Positions 1-16,716 are shown, counted from the first letter of the stretch. The stretch is DNA of 64,000 nt from Diadema setosum (GCF_964275005.1 NC_092695.1:10989697-11053696); one strand, 5' to 3'. Translations and numbers: made by a program. The notes: generated by a model not told the origin, from the sequence alone.

Positions 1-775
1 GGCTACCAAATATACTCTGAATGTACACAAATTCAAACAGAATGCAGCGCGAAAACTTAGAATACACTTAGAATGTACTTAGAATGCAACACGAATGTCC
101 CGTTTGTCAAGAACAATGCCGCTGGAATAGTCACCAATAACGTATAAAGTGGTGATGCATCTTATATTTTCACCAGTTTCAACCCGATCATGATAGATTA
201 TGGACCCCTTGGATCATGTTGTTTTGCTACAGATTGCTGTCCTCCAGCAAGACCTCCTTGAAAGAGAGTGTCTAGGCTAACTACCCCCTGGGCAATTACC
301 CCAGACTCCTCCCGTGACTCTAACCCTAATCCTAATCCTGAACCTAATTCTAACCCTAACCAAAACTCTAACTCTAAACCTAACCCTAACTCTAATCTTT
401 TCACTAACCGGTATTTAACTGGGGGATAATATGAGCATTTGAGCATTATTTTGATCATTTGAGATATTCTGGCAGGATTTGAGGTGCAACACCGTTCCGA
501 TTCTCTCTCAAATGAGGTCAGATTGTTTCAAATGCTGTTTCGAATGCCGTAGGAATATTTAGAATGCAATCAGAGTCAATTAGAATACCCTTCGAATGCA
601 GATCGATATTTTTTCCACTTCGAATGCACCTCGAATGTTTTAAGCATGGGTAAAACATTCGGGCCGGCCACAAGAATGGGCCCGAATATTTGGAACGCAC
701 TCAGAATATGCAGGAATGCAGGAAGAATTTTCATTCCAACGTTATTCCGGCTTATTCCGACTCTGGTGTGACAGG
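1..775. repeat. AGAATGC-word palindromic repeat, interrupted
   Basis: Positions 1-150 and 480-775 are built from the words AGAATGC, TTAGAAT, TCGAATGC and their reverse complements (GCATTC, CATTCC), repeated many times with short spacers. The block between them (about 155-475) lacks the word and looks like a later insertion. There is no coding potential. The element may begin left of the window. It belongs to the class of self-similar inverted repeats that recurs at 3.3, 9.6, 23.8, 44, 46 and 51 kb with other words. Confidence 0.6.
315..405. repeat. degenerate telomere-like (CCCTAA) tract
   Basis: A tract of about 15 imperfect hexamers of the CTAACC/CTAATC/CTAAAC type. It is interstitial and degenerate, lies inside a repeat, and is preceded by a CCCCTGGGCAATTACCCC block. 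It is therefore a repeat component and not a chromosome end. Confidence 0.7.
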
Positions 776-1740
776 GGTATAATATTGCTGTTTTGCTAGT
801 TCATTATTACGTGTTTACATTCATACGTATGAAGACATACACACGCACACACACACACACATGCCATAATTATATGCATACATATGAATTATATACAGCG
901 TATGTACACACAACAAAGGTAAATCTCTTGATTGAAATAGCGTTACTCATCAACGAAAATATTTTGCGCAAAATGATCTGGCAGGGATATTTATAAGCTT
1001 GACTATAAATCTTTGTGTGAAAGAATGATCTGTTCAGTGATGCATGCGAGAGTAAGCACAACTTAAAGACAATGGTCATTTTTCAAAAGTTACAGTTGTC
1101 CATTTCGGGGGTCTGTGAAACATTCTGTTTCTGCTGGTGTATCTTTAAGTTCTGCCGTTGTTTTATAACAAATTTTTGGACCGCTCCCCATAATATCATG
1201 TCTTTTTTTTACGATTAGGTGAGCACAGTTTTAAGAAAAATGGCTATGTTCAACCCTCCTGTAGCTGCAAAATCCATACAGTTTATATATCAAGTGAAAG
1301 AAGTGACATATCGAAAGTTGTTACCACCATTTAAGAGACATTCTGTGTGAGCATTACAGGGAGCAGTTGTACTGTGGTTGAGTAATCAGTGGTGCTTGTA
1401 CTGCTACTTGTGGCGTAAAGAGGTCAATATTGAATGATGAAACACCAGTGCTTAAACCGTTTCAGAGACTCCCTCCACTGAAACATTTTTTTTTTATTAG
1501 AGTGACCATTGATTGTCTCAAATCTGCTTGCACTCATGCAAGACTCAACGGATCACTCTCATTTTCACACAAAGGTTATTTAATATCTGGTAGGATTGTC
1601 TCTGCCTTTATACTAAAAAGCTATTCTTTCAAAGGTTATGCCTCTGTGATGAAGGGGGAGCTGCCTTTTTTTGTGTGAGTATAACTCGCTTATACGAGTA
1701 ATGGGATCTTGGTCAAGTTATTTTGTATCTTCGCCGGCTA

Positions 1741-5487
<3,747 letters not shown>

Positions 5488-5759
5488 TGTACAATTTGAA
5501 CCCGGTTCTTTATGCTATGATCGTTTGCGCCTGTACCATTCACATGAGGCACTACAGGTGGCGGCAGTGAAAAACACCCATAACCTCTTGAGCTGAGTTC
5601 CTTCAGGCAGAGCCAGCTCCGATGTTTCAATACTTTGTTTCAATAATATACAAGCAAGAGAACTAAAACGATTGAGCCTGAGCTTTCTATTAGCCACACC
5701 CTGGTCTTTACGTAAGAACCGCGTAAGCAAACACAGTAAGGACTATACACTGTGCGTCT

Positions 5760-5865
5760 CACGCCCAACACCATCATAGTATTATGGTCGCCGATCGGCG
5801 CCCACTGTCCTGACGTGCCATGGTCGCCTATCGGGGACTAGAACAGCGCGAAAAAAACCCCTGCT
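5760..5865. promoter_or_regulatory. duplicated TGGTCGCC[GT]ATCGG motif upstream of esterase copy 1
   Basis: The word TGGTCGCC, then G or T, then ATCGG occurs twice within about 50 bp. The first occurrence is a near-perfect palindrome around GCCGATCGGC. It lies about 280-340 bp upstream of the copy 1 start codon, where a promoter would be expected. A regulatory role is inferred only from position and duplication. No clear TATA box was recognised. Confidence 0.25.
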
Positions 5866-5869
5866 CATT

Positions 5870-8600
5870 CAAATACTTTCGGTAATATAACACGTTATAA
5901 TCGTAGTAGATTAGCGTAGCCATCATCTGCACTTATAACTAAAGGATGCTTACTGAGGAAATGTTTGAGTGTGAATGCATGGTTTTTCGGCTAGATATAT
6001 TTTCTTCGCGTTGGGAATATTCGCAGCGAGGGCACCCTTTGAGAGCTGTGTACAGATCAAAAGTCTCATTGGTAAACTACGCGCGTGTCTATTGAATCTG
6101 CGTGTCTCGTCATTGCATTCGTTTTGTTTCCCTTGTGGGGTGCTGTCCTGCGGGACAGCTGGAATCATGTTGTCCCATACGGAGAGCCGAGAGGGTTACT
6201 TTTCTTCTGATGTCAAGCCTTTCATCCTTTTGTCATGGTAAACTGCTGCGATCGAACCCACTCTTGGTGCCACTCTTACTGTACATACAAAAGAAGAAAG
6301 CTCGTCCTTATTTATGACAGAAAGTCATCACAGTTAAAGACATCACAGTTGATTTTTGTTCTTTTTCATTTTGAGTGGTTGTCATTAATACATGAAATTT
6401 CAAAATATCACAACTTCTTTATTTTTTATCCGATTTTGATAACTTTTGCATCATTCTGCCGGGATTTTTTTTTCTCTTTCCTCTGTGCTTGATAAAATTC
6501 TGGAGTGGATTTCTTCTTTGAATAGCAAGTTGAGTTAGAATGTTTCGATTCTGTTTGTACAATAATCTCTCATTTTCTTGGAATTTTAAATCGAGTGAAG
6601 TGTGACCCAATACCAAGTTGTATTTTGTATGCTCTTTATAATACTCATGGTGTATTTGTTTGTCTTACTGTAATTCTATGTGGGCAAATACGTATTCTTG
6701 CCAAACTCAAAAACTTTTCTCACTTCAAAAGAAAGCAATTTGAATTTGTACAATATCAGGATATAAAGCATCAACATCTAAATATTTTGAATCATTACAC
6801 ACCCTTAAATTGCAAGATTTGAATAAAATGCAAATATGTTCTTTAATGCAACGATATCGTGCAAAAGTTTTGTCACCTTGTTGACAAAATGTTTTCTGCA
6901 AATTCTGATGTACACAATTATTATATACTAGATTATCAATCCTTTTAATCGATGACGTTTTTCAACTGCCAAATCTATCAAATACTCTTTTCGTCGTCGT
7001 GGTCTTTTTTTTTTTTTTTGGGGGGGGGGGATATCTTCGATTTGAGTAATTTCAACATAGAATTTTGTTCTTTTAAAGACAGTATGAAAATGATGATTGG
7101 TAAGTATTGATATTTCTATATAGATATAACATGGGTCTTCCTTTCTTTTTGTGTCTGATATTCACAATGTGTATTCTTTTCATTATTTTTCATTCTTGAT
7201 TGTGAAAAGCATTTTGGTATATGCAGGTGTCAAATTGTCCTAAAATTAAGCAAAGACTGAGTTGACTCTGAGTGTATAAACATCGGGTCATTCATGAAGG
7301 CATCTTAAACTATCATGATTTATATCATGACCGCCGGTGAAGTTTCTCGGGCTCCAGCAGCAACTTCGCGAGCAATGACAAGATCTTCGTGTAGCCATTC
7401 AGGTAAAGTTTTCAGTGAGTTTAAAAAAAAAAATCACATCACGTCCGTTTCATGAAAGTCTACCAAGAGACTTTTCACTCAGGAGACATACTTATGATAT
7501 AGACTTTATATGGATTTTCCTCTCCTTGAAAGTCTTTCATAGCTACATAATTATGAGCGACTTTGGCCATTCTGAGATTTATATAAAAAACTTTCATGTG
7601 ATGACTTCATGAAACAGACCCCTGTACTGAGAAATTGTTTGCTCCTGTGTAATCATATCCGAATATCGAGCTGACAAAGCAACAATGTTTGATTTGATTA
7701 GGAGTTGGTAAAAGTTTAAATATGTGGGGTTATTTCCTGGTCTAACTCTAGACAGACAATTTCCAGAGCTTCATTCCATCGAATTCTAATCGTCATCAAT
7801 TTCATTCAAGACATACAAATCTGATACTAGTACATCACTGAAGCTCACTATTGGCAATTAATATTCCATTATTGTTTGAATCAGTTTAAATGATACCAAA
7901 ATTGTCGAAGAAGTTCAGAAACATTATATATCAGGCAGCTTTGTCAATCTCACGAGAAACAGAATGTCACAATCTATAATACATACGTTAACATTAAAGC
8001 AAATGAAAATGGTTAACTTGTGTTTGATATACGTGTATTCCAATTTAATTTAATCACATGTTACATATTATGAGATGTACAAACACATGAAACACATTCG
8101 TCACAAAGTTCATCACCCATGGACAGAGGAAATATAATTTTATAAGTAAATTGTAAACAAATTCTTCAAACTCTTCTTGCATCTGATGTTGTCATTTTAT
8201 CGAGTCTTATTATTTAGCTTTTTAAGTTAACATTTTATCATAGGTAACTTCACATCATAAGTTTGATAACCTGGTTTGAACTGGATGAACACATTTATAT
8301 TAAGATTCTCAATTAGATTATCAACTTGTCAGTGAAGCATTACAAATTTAATGTCATAGAATCATCAAAAAGCTCCATATAACATAGGTATAGATGTTTA
8401 AAGATTTTTTGTGGGTATTTTATGGTGACATTCCAACTTACTATACGAGTATCAACATAAACATTGATAAGGAGTGTACAAAGAACACTTCAGACATTAA
8501 ACCTAACAATCTTCATAAGAAAAAAAAAACCGAACACAGTGTGTAAATGATAGGGGAAAATGGCATATTGTTTTGATTTTTGCTGGATCCAAGTGCAAGT
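5870..8600. other. no gene recognised
   Basis: AT-rich intergenic DNA between the two esterase copies. Short open frames on both strands lack family motifs or good splice contexts. A T-run followed by a G-run sits at about 7003-7030. Confidence 0.6.
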
Positions 8601-8604
8601 AACG

Positions 8605-8760
8605 TAAAAAAGTGATTGACGCTTACTTATTCATTTATCTTTTTATTTATTCAATCTTCTTTAAGCAGGGTAGCCCTTTCAGTTTGCAATCATTGTTTTT
8701 AAGGGATCCTGCGTATACAGATTACAATCAGAGTGAAATGCATTAGCAACTAGATAAACT
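8605..8760 (-). mobile_element. LINE 3'-end fragment (reverse orientation)
   Basis: Starts with ATTCATTTATCTTTTTATTTATTC and continues TTCTTTAAGCAGGGTAGCCC. This resembles the block at 37981-38070 (ATTCATTTATTTATTTC, then CTTTAAAAAGAGTGGCCC). The T-rich start followed by a conserved block is how a non-LTR element tail appears when read on the other strand. Only the tail is recognisable. Confidence 0.4.
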
Positions 8761-9384
8761 ACGAAAATGCAAAGAAACAGAAATCATAAAATATATAGTG
8801 AAATAACAATTGAAAGATTTATGAAATTAGAAATAATACACAGTACGAATCAATAACAAACAATTAGGACAACTAGGAGAACATTATAAAGAAGACCTAG
8901 TTAAACGCATAACATTGCCAAGTACTCAAATAAGACATCATTAGAACAGCTGAGGTAAAGAGGAGTATTTAATGGACAAGTCCACCTTCATATACATGTG
9001 CATTGAGGGAATGCAACAGTATTAGTAGAACACATCAGTGAAAATTTGGGGAAAATCGGACAATCCGTTCAAAAGTTATGAATGTTTAAAGTATCTGCGC
9101 AGTCACTGCTGGATGAGAATACTACTACAGTGCATGATGTCACATGCGTACAACGATATAAGGAAAATAAAAGAGATTTTCACAAAACTTCACTTTTTGA
9201 ATAAAGTGCACCGACTGCTCATTTATAACTGATTCCATAGCTTTTACGCATGAACGTATTTAAGTATTCAGTTCCTAGTGTCTTCGTATAGAACCAACTC
9301 CCAACTCGGGCGGTCAACCATACATGCTTGTTCCAAATTCTTAGGGATACCCTTTTTAAGGATGGGAAGGGGTTAGGATTTTGA

Positions 9385-9437
9385 CCCCCCCCCCCATCAC
9401 GGCCTTTTGGAAGGGAAGCCAGAAAAAAAAAAAAAAT
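9385..9437. repeat. poly-C and poly-A low-complexity block
   Basis: Runs of C and of A separated by a short block that recurs imperfectly nearby (GGAAGGGAAGC, GGATGGGAAGC). Open frames crossing it are translations of low-complexity DNA. Confidence 0.6.
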
Positions 9438-9595
9438 ACCCCCTATCGAGGTCTTTGGATGGGAAGCTAACAAAGCAGCATGACGTATGTGCAGTGCATG
9501 CGGCGAAATGTCGTGCGAAGAGAGGCAGGACCGGCATGTTTTGCAGCAAAACATGTCCTTTAATAGTATAAGCACATTCAGGAGATCGGACAAAC

Positions 9596-9822
9596 ACGAA
9601 AAAGCCCCACTTTCCCTATTTCGGAATTTTCAGGGGGTTGACACTATTTCGGAACCCTACTCAGTATTTCAGGATTATTTGGAAAATATTTAAAATTACC
9701 GGTAATTAGAACATTTCGGGGGAAGAAAGCTAAAAGAGACTCTCTATAATATTTCGACGATTTTTCGGGATTTTCCCCGAAGTAAACCCCTAAAATATAC
9801 TCATTTCCCCGAAAAAAAAAAA
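9596..9822. repeat. TTTCGGGG-word palindromic element
   Basis: Repeated ATTTCGG, TTTCGGGG and CCCCGAA words in both orientations over about 225 bp, including ACATTTCGGGG, TTTTTCGGGATTTTCCCCGAA and TTTCCCCGAAA. It has the same architecture as the other self-similar inverted repeats in the window. Non-coding. Confidence 0.5.
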
Positions 9823-10069
9823 TGTAATGCATTCTGTACAGATGACTACCTGAGGAGGAGGGGAGGACAGGTTTAGAGGAATAATCATTTTAGAAACCCT
9901 GATTTTGCCTCTGTCACAGGTTAAACGTTACAGATACAGTTGTATATAGTTTATTTAAGATCTGGGTATAGAACATATTGATATGAACCTTCTGAAAACC
10001 TAGTGTTACTCTCTTGTTTATGTGTCTCATTCACAGACAGTCATTAGGAAGCCTCTTAGTTATTACAGG

Positions 10070-10174
10070 TATTCCCTTTCTTGTAATCCTCAAACACCCG
10101 CTGCCATTCTACCATCTCCCCCTTCCAGTCGTCGTAGCTTTCCCGCCATTCTCTCTCCTCATCAGTCATGCTGC
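10070..10174 (-). other. orphan coding-like exon, acidic and aromatic rich
   Basis: A short minus-strand open frame with ATG at 10169 follows a plausible acceptor (TTACAG). It begins MTDEEREWRESYDDWKGEM and continues with EWQRVFEDYKKG. The W-x(n)-W/Y spacing and charge pattern are strongly protein-like and unlike the surrounding AT-rich DNA. The frame closes after 38 codons, or it may be spliced near 10076. It lies 430 bp beyond the stop of esterase copy 2 and matches no part of that family. It may be one exon of an unrelated gene or a pseudogene piece. I do not recognise the family. Confidence 0.35.
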
Positions 10175-10605
10175 CTGTAACATTATAGACAACATAAGAT
10201 CACATCAAATCATATCACTATGCACATCATTATTGTAAAAAAAAAATCTATCATCGGCATTTCTGTTATGTACTTCCACTATATTTGCCTCTGCTACAAT
10301 CCACATGAACCTTGAACATGAACCAGCCGATACCTAAGTAACATCTCAGTATGATATATTTCAAATGAGACAAACGGTGTACAACTCTCAAAAAGACTCA
10401 ATTTTATATTTTTGGAAAAACTATGTTATAAGTGTTACTTAAACTGATCATAATCACATGACGTCATCAGCTCAGCGATTGAGCTGTGAGAGTTTAATGT
10501 CGCTTGTGTCGGGATAACATAAATGATGGAAAAAGAATCTTTTCTTTTGAATGAAGTCGTGCATGCCATTCTAATTATATATTCTACAATGAGATGATAC
10601 CTGTT

Positions 10606-13600
10606 TTAACAAAATATAATACGACTAAAAGGCAATGGTATAATTATGATGAGGTTTGGCTTTGTGTCTGTCTTACTCGTAAAGCTAATGAGAGTAGGAA
10701 AGTAGTGATTCCAGAAGTGACATCCACTCGCTCTCGCGGCTCTTCCCACTCCCAGCTCGAGGGACATCTCTTTGTGACTGAGCTCAGGGATGGTGTAGAG
10801 AGGCCAGAAATCTTCTCCGTCTCCTCGGGGAGCGTCCTCGCTGGGTCTGCTGGGATCTCTGCAGTCAGCAGGGCAAGGAAACAAAACAACAGTTGAATCG
10901 GATAACGTTTTAACCAATGAATTCCCATGCTAACCCTGCTCAGGGCGACTTCCCTAAAACATTGATGACATTGTATTCATTGTAGCACCAGATTGGGATA
11001 AATTGGTTAAACCTAACTTTAAGACCGATATTAAATACACATCACTGATATTCAGGTCAGGGTGTATATAGGACGGCCATTGCACAGTAATTAGGCCTAC
11101 TGTTACTATTATAAAAGGAAATTATTGTTGAAAAGATTATCACATATTGCCACCTTCAATGACCTTTTCATTATCAGGATAGTTTAGCATTTGCAATTTT
11201 CGACGAGATAAGAGCGACAATAGAAAAAGGACCAACATATCGTACCCAGATTTGGCGAAGTTTGTCCAAAATTCCATAAATTTGACGGAGAGGGCGTTCT
11301 CTTCCTCTGTCATGTTGTGGCCACGAACAGTGTACAGCTCTTGTACGAAAGGCACTCCAAAGACAAATGTCAGGTCCTCCCCATGTGTTGTTCCAAGCCA
11401 AGGAGTTGACGGATAGACCTCCCCATACTGGTAGTTGCTCCTGTGTATACGAAGGATAACACGACAGTTTTGATGGTTGACCGAGACAGGCCCTAGGGGA
11501 GGATCGAGGAATTTCGTTAAAAAACGGTAAAATGTTTAGACTAATTGATGCAAAACAAGAAAAAAAAATCCCACGTAATGGATCGATTACTATATCAAGA
11601 GTTTAATCACGCTAATAAATATACAAACAAACAAACAATGTAACTGTCAAAATTTCAAGCAGACTAACTAATATTCAGTTGTAGCAGCGAAGTCATTTGT
11701 AAACTTAACATAACTTTAAGTTTGTAACAAGAGGTTCAGGAAAATTCGACTTAATCATCCGTCATACTTTGTTGGCTCATGGGTCATGAAGTACTTGTAG
11801 ACAGGCAGATTGGCATTGGCGTATTTCCTAACTACGAAGTCTGTTGGACAGGCATAGTTGATGTCAGTCCCAAAATCGACTATCGATCTGAAGTAGTCGG
11901 CAGCCGGATTATCGGCGATCGTCCAGTTAATGTACTCATGGTGGATGGCAGTTAAAAGAATCTCATCGTTCCATCCGTAGCGATTCAAGTAGTAACTAAG
12001 AAGACCGTCAAAGATGACACGGTATATGGGTGGAGGTGTAGGGCTCCCTACAAACTCCAGAAAGAGGAAAAACGGTACGATGGTGCCTTCGTCCTTGTTA
12101 AAGCCGGCGAGGATTGGAACGTGTGCGAAGTCTCCACTGTCGTAGAGATTTCTCGGAGTGTCATCGATGAACGTACCATCAAGAGTTACCGAGTAAAAAC
12201 CCCCATCTGCCAAATACAACTGTAAATAGTAACGGGGGATGGGGGATATTGTGAGGAAAAAAAAAACAGAGACAGAGAATATGAGACGGTGTCATTTAAT
12301 CATCAGAATCAATCTTAAGCTTACTATCATTGATATCATGTGATCTTCAAGGTATACATTTGAGTTTCGAAGGATGACAAGAATATATGAAGAAAAAAGT
12401 TCATTTAGAAGTAAATTTTTCTATTCAGAGTTCTGGACAAGGAGGAGAACTTACAAGCCAGTTTACATTTTTCTTTTTGCCTTTAACAGAATATGAAGTA
12501 CATTGAAGAAAACTTATGACTAAAACAGGGTCCAAACAGAAAGTATTGCCATAAGGAGCGCAGACAATATCAGCGCAGACAACATCTCTGCTGATTCAAA
12601 ACAACTTCACAGTGTTTTTATCAGTATGATAAATAAATCGATCAATACTTCAAATCTATGACAGTTGGATTGATGCTTCCTACCTACCCTATTGGTATCA
12701 TAAACCATGACGAGCAGTACCTCGAGGGCAGATGAAGTTTTACCAGTACCCTCTTCATTCAAATAATATCAAGAAGAGGTTGACAAGCAACCAGCAACCA
12801 ATAAAATTAAATAATGAGCCAGTCCTCCCAAGGAACGTTACCTCATCGGCTTTTGCTCGAAGTTCTTCGGCATCCTGCCGTCTGAGACAAGTTACCATGG
12901 CAACGGATGTTGACGCATTGCAGCCCATAGCAACCCCAAGATCTGTCGATAGCCGTCTTTCCCTCTCTGGGTCGTCTCTGAAGGCCCATCGACTAAAGGC
13001 ATTGCCGCTCTTGGTAAAAAGAAGGAATACATAATTAAAAAACTAACTATTACATGTTTCTTGGAAGAATATAAGAAAACCAATGTTCGTAACAATACTA
13101 AAGAATTTCGAACAGAAAGGCATGCGCATGCTTGCCGTTCTGTTACAAAGGTAAGGAGCACTACATAAGTAGATGATGAGTGGTGGATACCTATGGCTGA
13201 CACAAATACCTCAAAATCATCAAAACAATTGTTCACGTTACGACTATAGCAGTGGGCTGTATATAAGCCTAAGACTCGTGAGCTGTATAACTCTCGTGGA
13301 CTGTATGATTCGTGGGCTATGACTCGTGAGCTCTATAATTCTCGTGGACTGTATGTTTCCTGGGCTATGACTCGTGGGTTGACTCGTGGGTGTCGAGCTT
13401 GTGAAAAAAATAATCCTATGAAGAGCTAATACCTGCATTACGGCTTGACTGAAGTAGCCACGGCTGAGTTTCGAAAGGATATGGAAGTTGACACTGGCGG
13501 AGCCGGCGCTCTGCCCGAATATGGTGATCTTGTTTTTGTCTCCGCCAAACGCTGCAAGGATTATCATTGTGATTAGTTAAGTCAGGCTGAACTTGGTTCA

Positions 13601-15824
13601 GTCCTGCGCACATGCACAGGATAAAGTATTAAACGTTTTGAAAAATATCATGGGCTTGAGAGTTAAGGACCACGAGATATGTCCTTCACACTGTTCGCTA
13701 AATGTGATGATTTTCAATTCAGTTTTCTCTAATTTTCCATGGAACATTTTTAGACATAAAAGAAAACGAAAGTTCAGTTACTGCATTGTCTCTATTTCAT
13801 GACAATGTACGCAGAGTAATTTAGCTGTACAGATATCCATGGTCTGTGATGATCATAAAGACAAGAGATCAAGAGACACCAGAGATCACTATGTTAAATA
13901 ATTAACAAACTTAAAATGCAGGTGGATTTCTTCAGCTATAAAATAATACATTCGAACCTCCATCTTCAATCAACTATATACCACTGGTACAGAATGAGGT
14001 GAACCAATCTTCACGTTCAGTCATTTAATCTCAGGAGGCAAGCTTTTCCGGTCGTGTACCATAAAAAACAAAGTAGGCCTACATTGACATAATTAGAAGT
14101 TCTCTCTGTGTGTATATCAGTCAGTCCCTATACTGCTCAGATGGATGGTCCTCACCTTCGATATTTTCGTAGACCCATTTGAGCGCTGCAACCTGATCCA
14201 ACATACCGTAATTTCCTGGAGCAACATCGTCCTCTTGGAAAAGATAGATTATGAGAAAATTGACATAGACAGTCATAATGAAAGAGAGCAAGAGAGGGAA
14301 GAATGGGACAAAACGCACATAGTAATAGCCCATATTATCATGATAATTAGCAATACTAATGATAATCATGACAACAATGATAACACAACCAATTATTACA
14401 ATAACAACTACAACAATCGGTTGACAATGATAAGGGCGCTAAACTCATAGTGTTCAAGACAACTTAACGCCCTTCTCATTCTCAACAGACGTATTGATAA
14501 TAATCATGACAGTATAACGATAATGATGATAACTATAAAATTATGTTTGCAATAATGTTTGGTTCTCCCAGGGTAACCTCTTCAGGGTATAAGCACTTCC
14601 CTTTTATTCATCTAGCATCATCATTACCACAACAGCCCGCTACCCGACACCCAAGTAGAAACATTTTAGTGCAGAGAGACATCGTATGCACGTCACGAGT
14701 CCGCGACACCCACGAGTCACACAACCCACACTGGGACCGAAAAAAAAAAAAAAAAAATCCTCTAAATGTGTAAATGACTAAAACATCATTGTCGGAAAAG
14801 CTCTCGTAAAATCGATAATTTTCGAGAACATTCTAACTACTGGATGTATTACTCACAAAAATTGTGATGAAATCATCGTTCATTCGAATTTCTACATGCT
14901 TGTTTTTAGATGTTCAAAACAATACGCAACTGTCTCCTTTGTTTTTCATAAACTGAACTGTCGCAGAGTTCAAAAACACTGATGTACATCTGATTCATCA
15001 AGGTTTGTGTAAATCTACTGCAATCTATCATTCTCTTTAAAGCTCCAAGACGTTAGCTTTTACCGGTATTTCTAGTACAGTTATCCTGATTATCCTCTGT
15101 CTTCATCATTTCGGTAATGTTAAGTTTTATCAGGGCAGGTTGCCTTGCCGATTAAAATCACACCTGTTGAAAACTGTGAAAAGACTCCTAAACGGTAGTT
15201 CATGGCCACCATTATGACGTCACCGACAGTGACCAATGGGATGCCGCTGTAATCGTACGTCATGGCCGTGCCGCGGCTGAATGCCCCACCATGAATCCAC
15301 ACCATGACGGGAGTGCCAGCTTCCTGCAAAACGAATACAATCAAGAACTTCATACCTGTGCGCGTACTGGGCATGAAGACGTCTTAAAATGGTAACTTGA
15401 AAAATAAAATATCCTGAAAGCTCGTTTGATTGTGGCTTGTCATTGCCTCAATTTGTTATAACTTTCTAAGAAGACGTACGGACACGCATTATGCGTATGT
15501 TCATGTGTGCCATTTCTACGTTTCTTATGTGAAGGTAATGAGAAAAAAGCCGTCCATACGCATCATGTATCCTCGTATAAATTGTCATCAAAACATTTCT
15601 GTTTCTTTCAAAGCTATGACGATAGTAATATCTATTTATACCCTCGGGTTTGGGATGAAGATGTTCAAGTAGAGACAGTCCTCTGATATCAAGAACCGGT
15701 CTACATCTTCGAGTTGGTTCTGAGGGCACGCCGCCGAGAATTTGGTGGCATTCCTTTCTCCCGCCCAAGGTGTCTTGGGATGCGGAGGTGAGAATCGCTC
15801 TGGCGGATCTGCAAAAGGGACTCC
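10606..15824 (-). CDS. carboxylesterase/cholinesterase-like protein, copy 2 (exons 2-9, complete 3' end)
   Basis: Carboxylesterase type-B alpha/beta-hydrolase. The minus-strand exons are 15824-15642, 15323-15164, 14233-14156, 13551-13433, 13009-12842, 12219-11768, 11440-11246 and 10858-10606. Every junction is AG/GT with matching phase, giving 535 residues and a stop; with a signal exon this is the usual family length of about 590. Motifs in order are GVPFADPPERF, EDCLYLNIF, VMVWIHGGAF (oxyanion hole), PGNYGMLDQVAALKW, GQSAG (nucleophile serine), AGFNKDEGT (acidic triad residue), TPWLGTTHGEDL (triad histidine), NFAKSGDPSRP and the late CHFWNHYFP. The elbow is GQSAG where copy 1 has GESAG. No exon matching copy 1's signal-peptide exon was found upstream to about 19 kb, so the first exon is distant, unrelated or lost. 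The protein ends in a hydrophobic tail with a final Cys. Function is inferred as ester hydrolysis; the substrate is unknown. Confidence 0.9.
13250..13402. repeat. CTCGTG minisatellite in esterase copy 2 intron
   Basis: Imperfect tandem units containing ACTCGTG(A/G)(G/A)CT and CTGTAT or CTATGA, about 16-33 bp long, fill the start of the intron between exons 5 and 6, about 30 bp beyond the exon 5 donor. A related block in the opposite sense (CACGAGT, CACCCACGAGTC) lies at 14690-14735 in the next intron. Confidence 0.6.
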
Positions 15825-16209
15825 CTGCAGTAGGAAAACATAAGAATTCAAACGCAAAGAGAAAACAAAACAATCAAAGAAACGTAACGGACAACGTATG
15901 GTAGCCAACAACCATATGCCCCTTTATAAACCTGAGGCCAAATTTAACTATGGAATTATCTCCAACGACCAAAAATACAACTACAAGAATTAGAACAGCT
16001 TGGGGATAATACCCTGTTATGCCTGTAATCATTATCTTGATCATCTATTCACCACCACCCCCCCCCGCCAATAAAAATAATTGCGATGCAATATCGTGTC
16101 ATATCGAACAAAGGTGCATATTTTGCATTTTCAGTTATGAAATTGACAATTTTTAGACAAGAAAAGTGTCTTAAAATTGTTCATATTGGTCTTTAAATGA
16201 TTGATTAAT

Positions 16210-16262
16210 TTGTTAAAGGGGGCGGGGGGGGGGGCAAAAACCCGTTTCCCCCCCCCCCCCCA
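16210..16262. repeat. G-run then C-run
   Basis: GGGGCGGGGGGGGGG is followed within 20 bp by a run of about 17 C. This is simple sequence that could fold into a hairpin. Confidence 0.7.
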
Positions 16263-16307
16263 AAAAAAGCATTTTATTTGCCACCCCTGCAAGTCTTATT
16301 TACTTTA

Positions 16308-16716
16308 AAGGTATCGTATAGTTTTGGTTGAGACCTAATTTCAGGTTTCTAACATTTTTTTTTTTTGTGAGATAATGAGAAACCTCTTATGAAATATGAA
16401 AGAACATGTAATTCCATGAGGAATTCAACGTTTATTTGATGAAATTTGGTTTTGAAATGGCTGAGATATCCAAAACAGAGCGATTAATAAGTGCGGGACC
16501 AACACTTTATTACGATCGCCTTGTTTTACTTTGTTTTTGGATGTTTCAGTCATTCAAAACCCGATTTTCATCAAATAAACTTTGAATTCCTCTTCAAATG
16601 GTATGCTCTGTACTATTTCATAAGTGTTTTTTTTTTTTTTTTTTTTGTATCTCGCAAAAAGTTAAAAGCCAAATTCTCATCTCCACCAATACTGTACCAT
16701 ACCTTTAGAAGTTGTA
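16308..16716. mobile_element. MITE with long palindromic arms
   Basis: The ends TAAAGGTATCGTATAGTTTTGGT and ACCAATACTGTACCATACCTTTA are inverted repeats. The arms remain complementary inward (ATTTGATGAAATTTGGTTTTG against CAAAACCCGATTTTCATCAAAT), so nearly the whole 410 bp is a foldback around about 16505. No transposase is encoded. It is a non-autonomous DNA transposon. Confidence 0.75.

Noticed and set aside
315..405. A true telomere or chromosome end
   Set aside because: The hexamers are degenerate, few, and flanked on both sides by other repeats.
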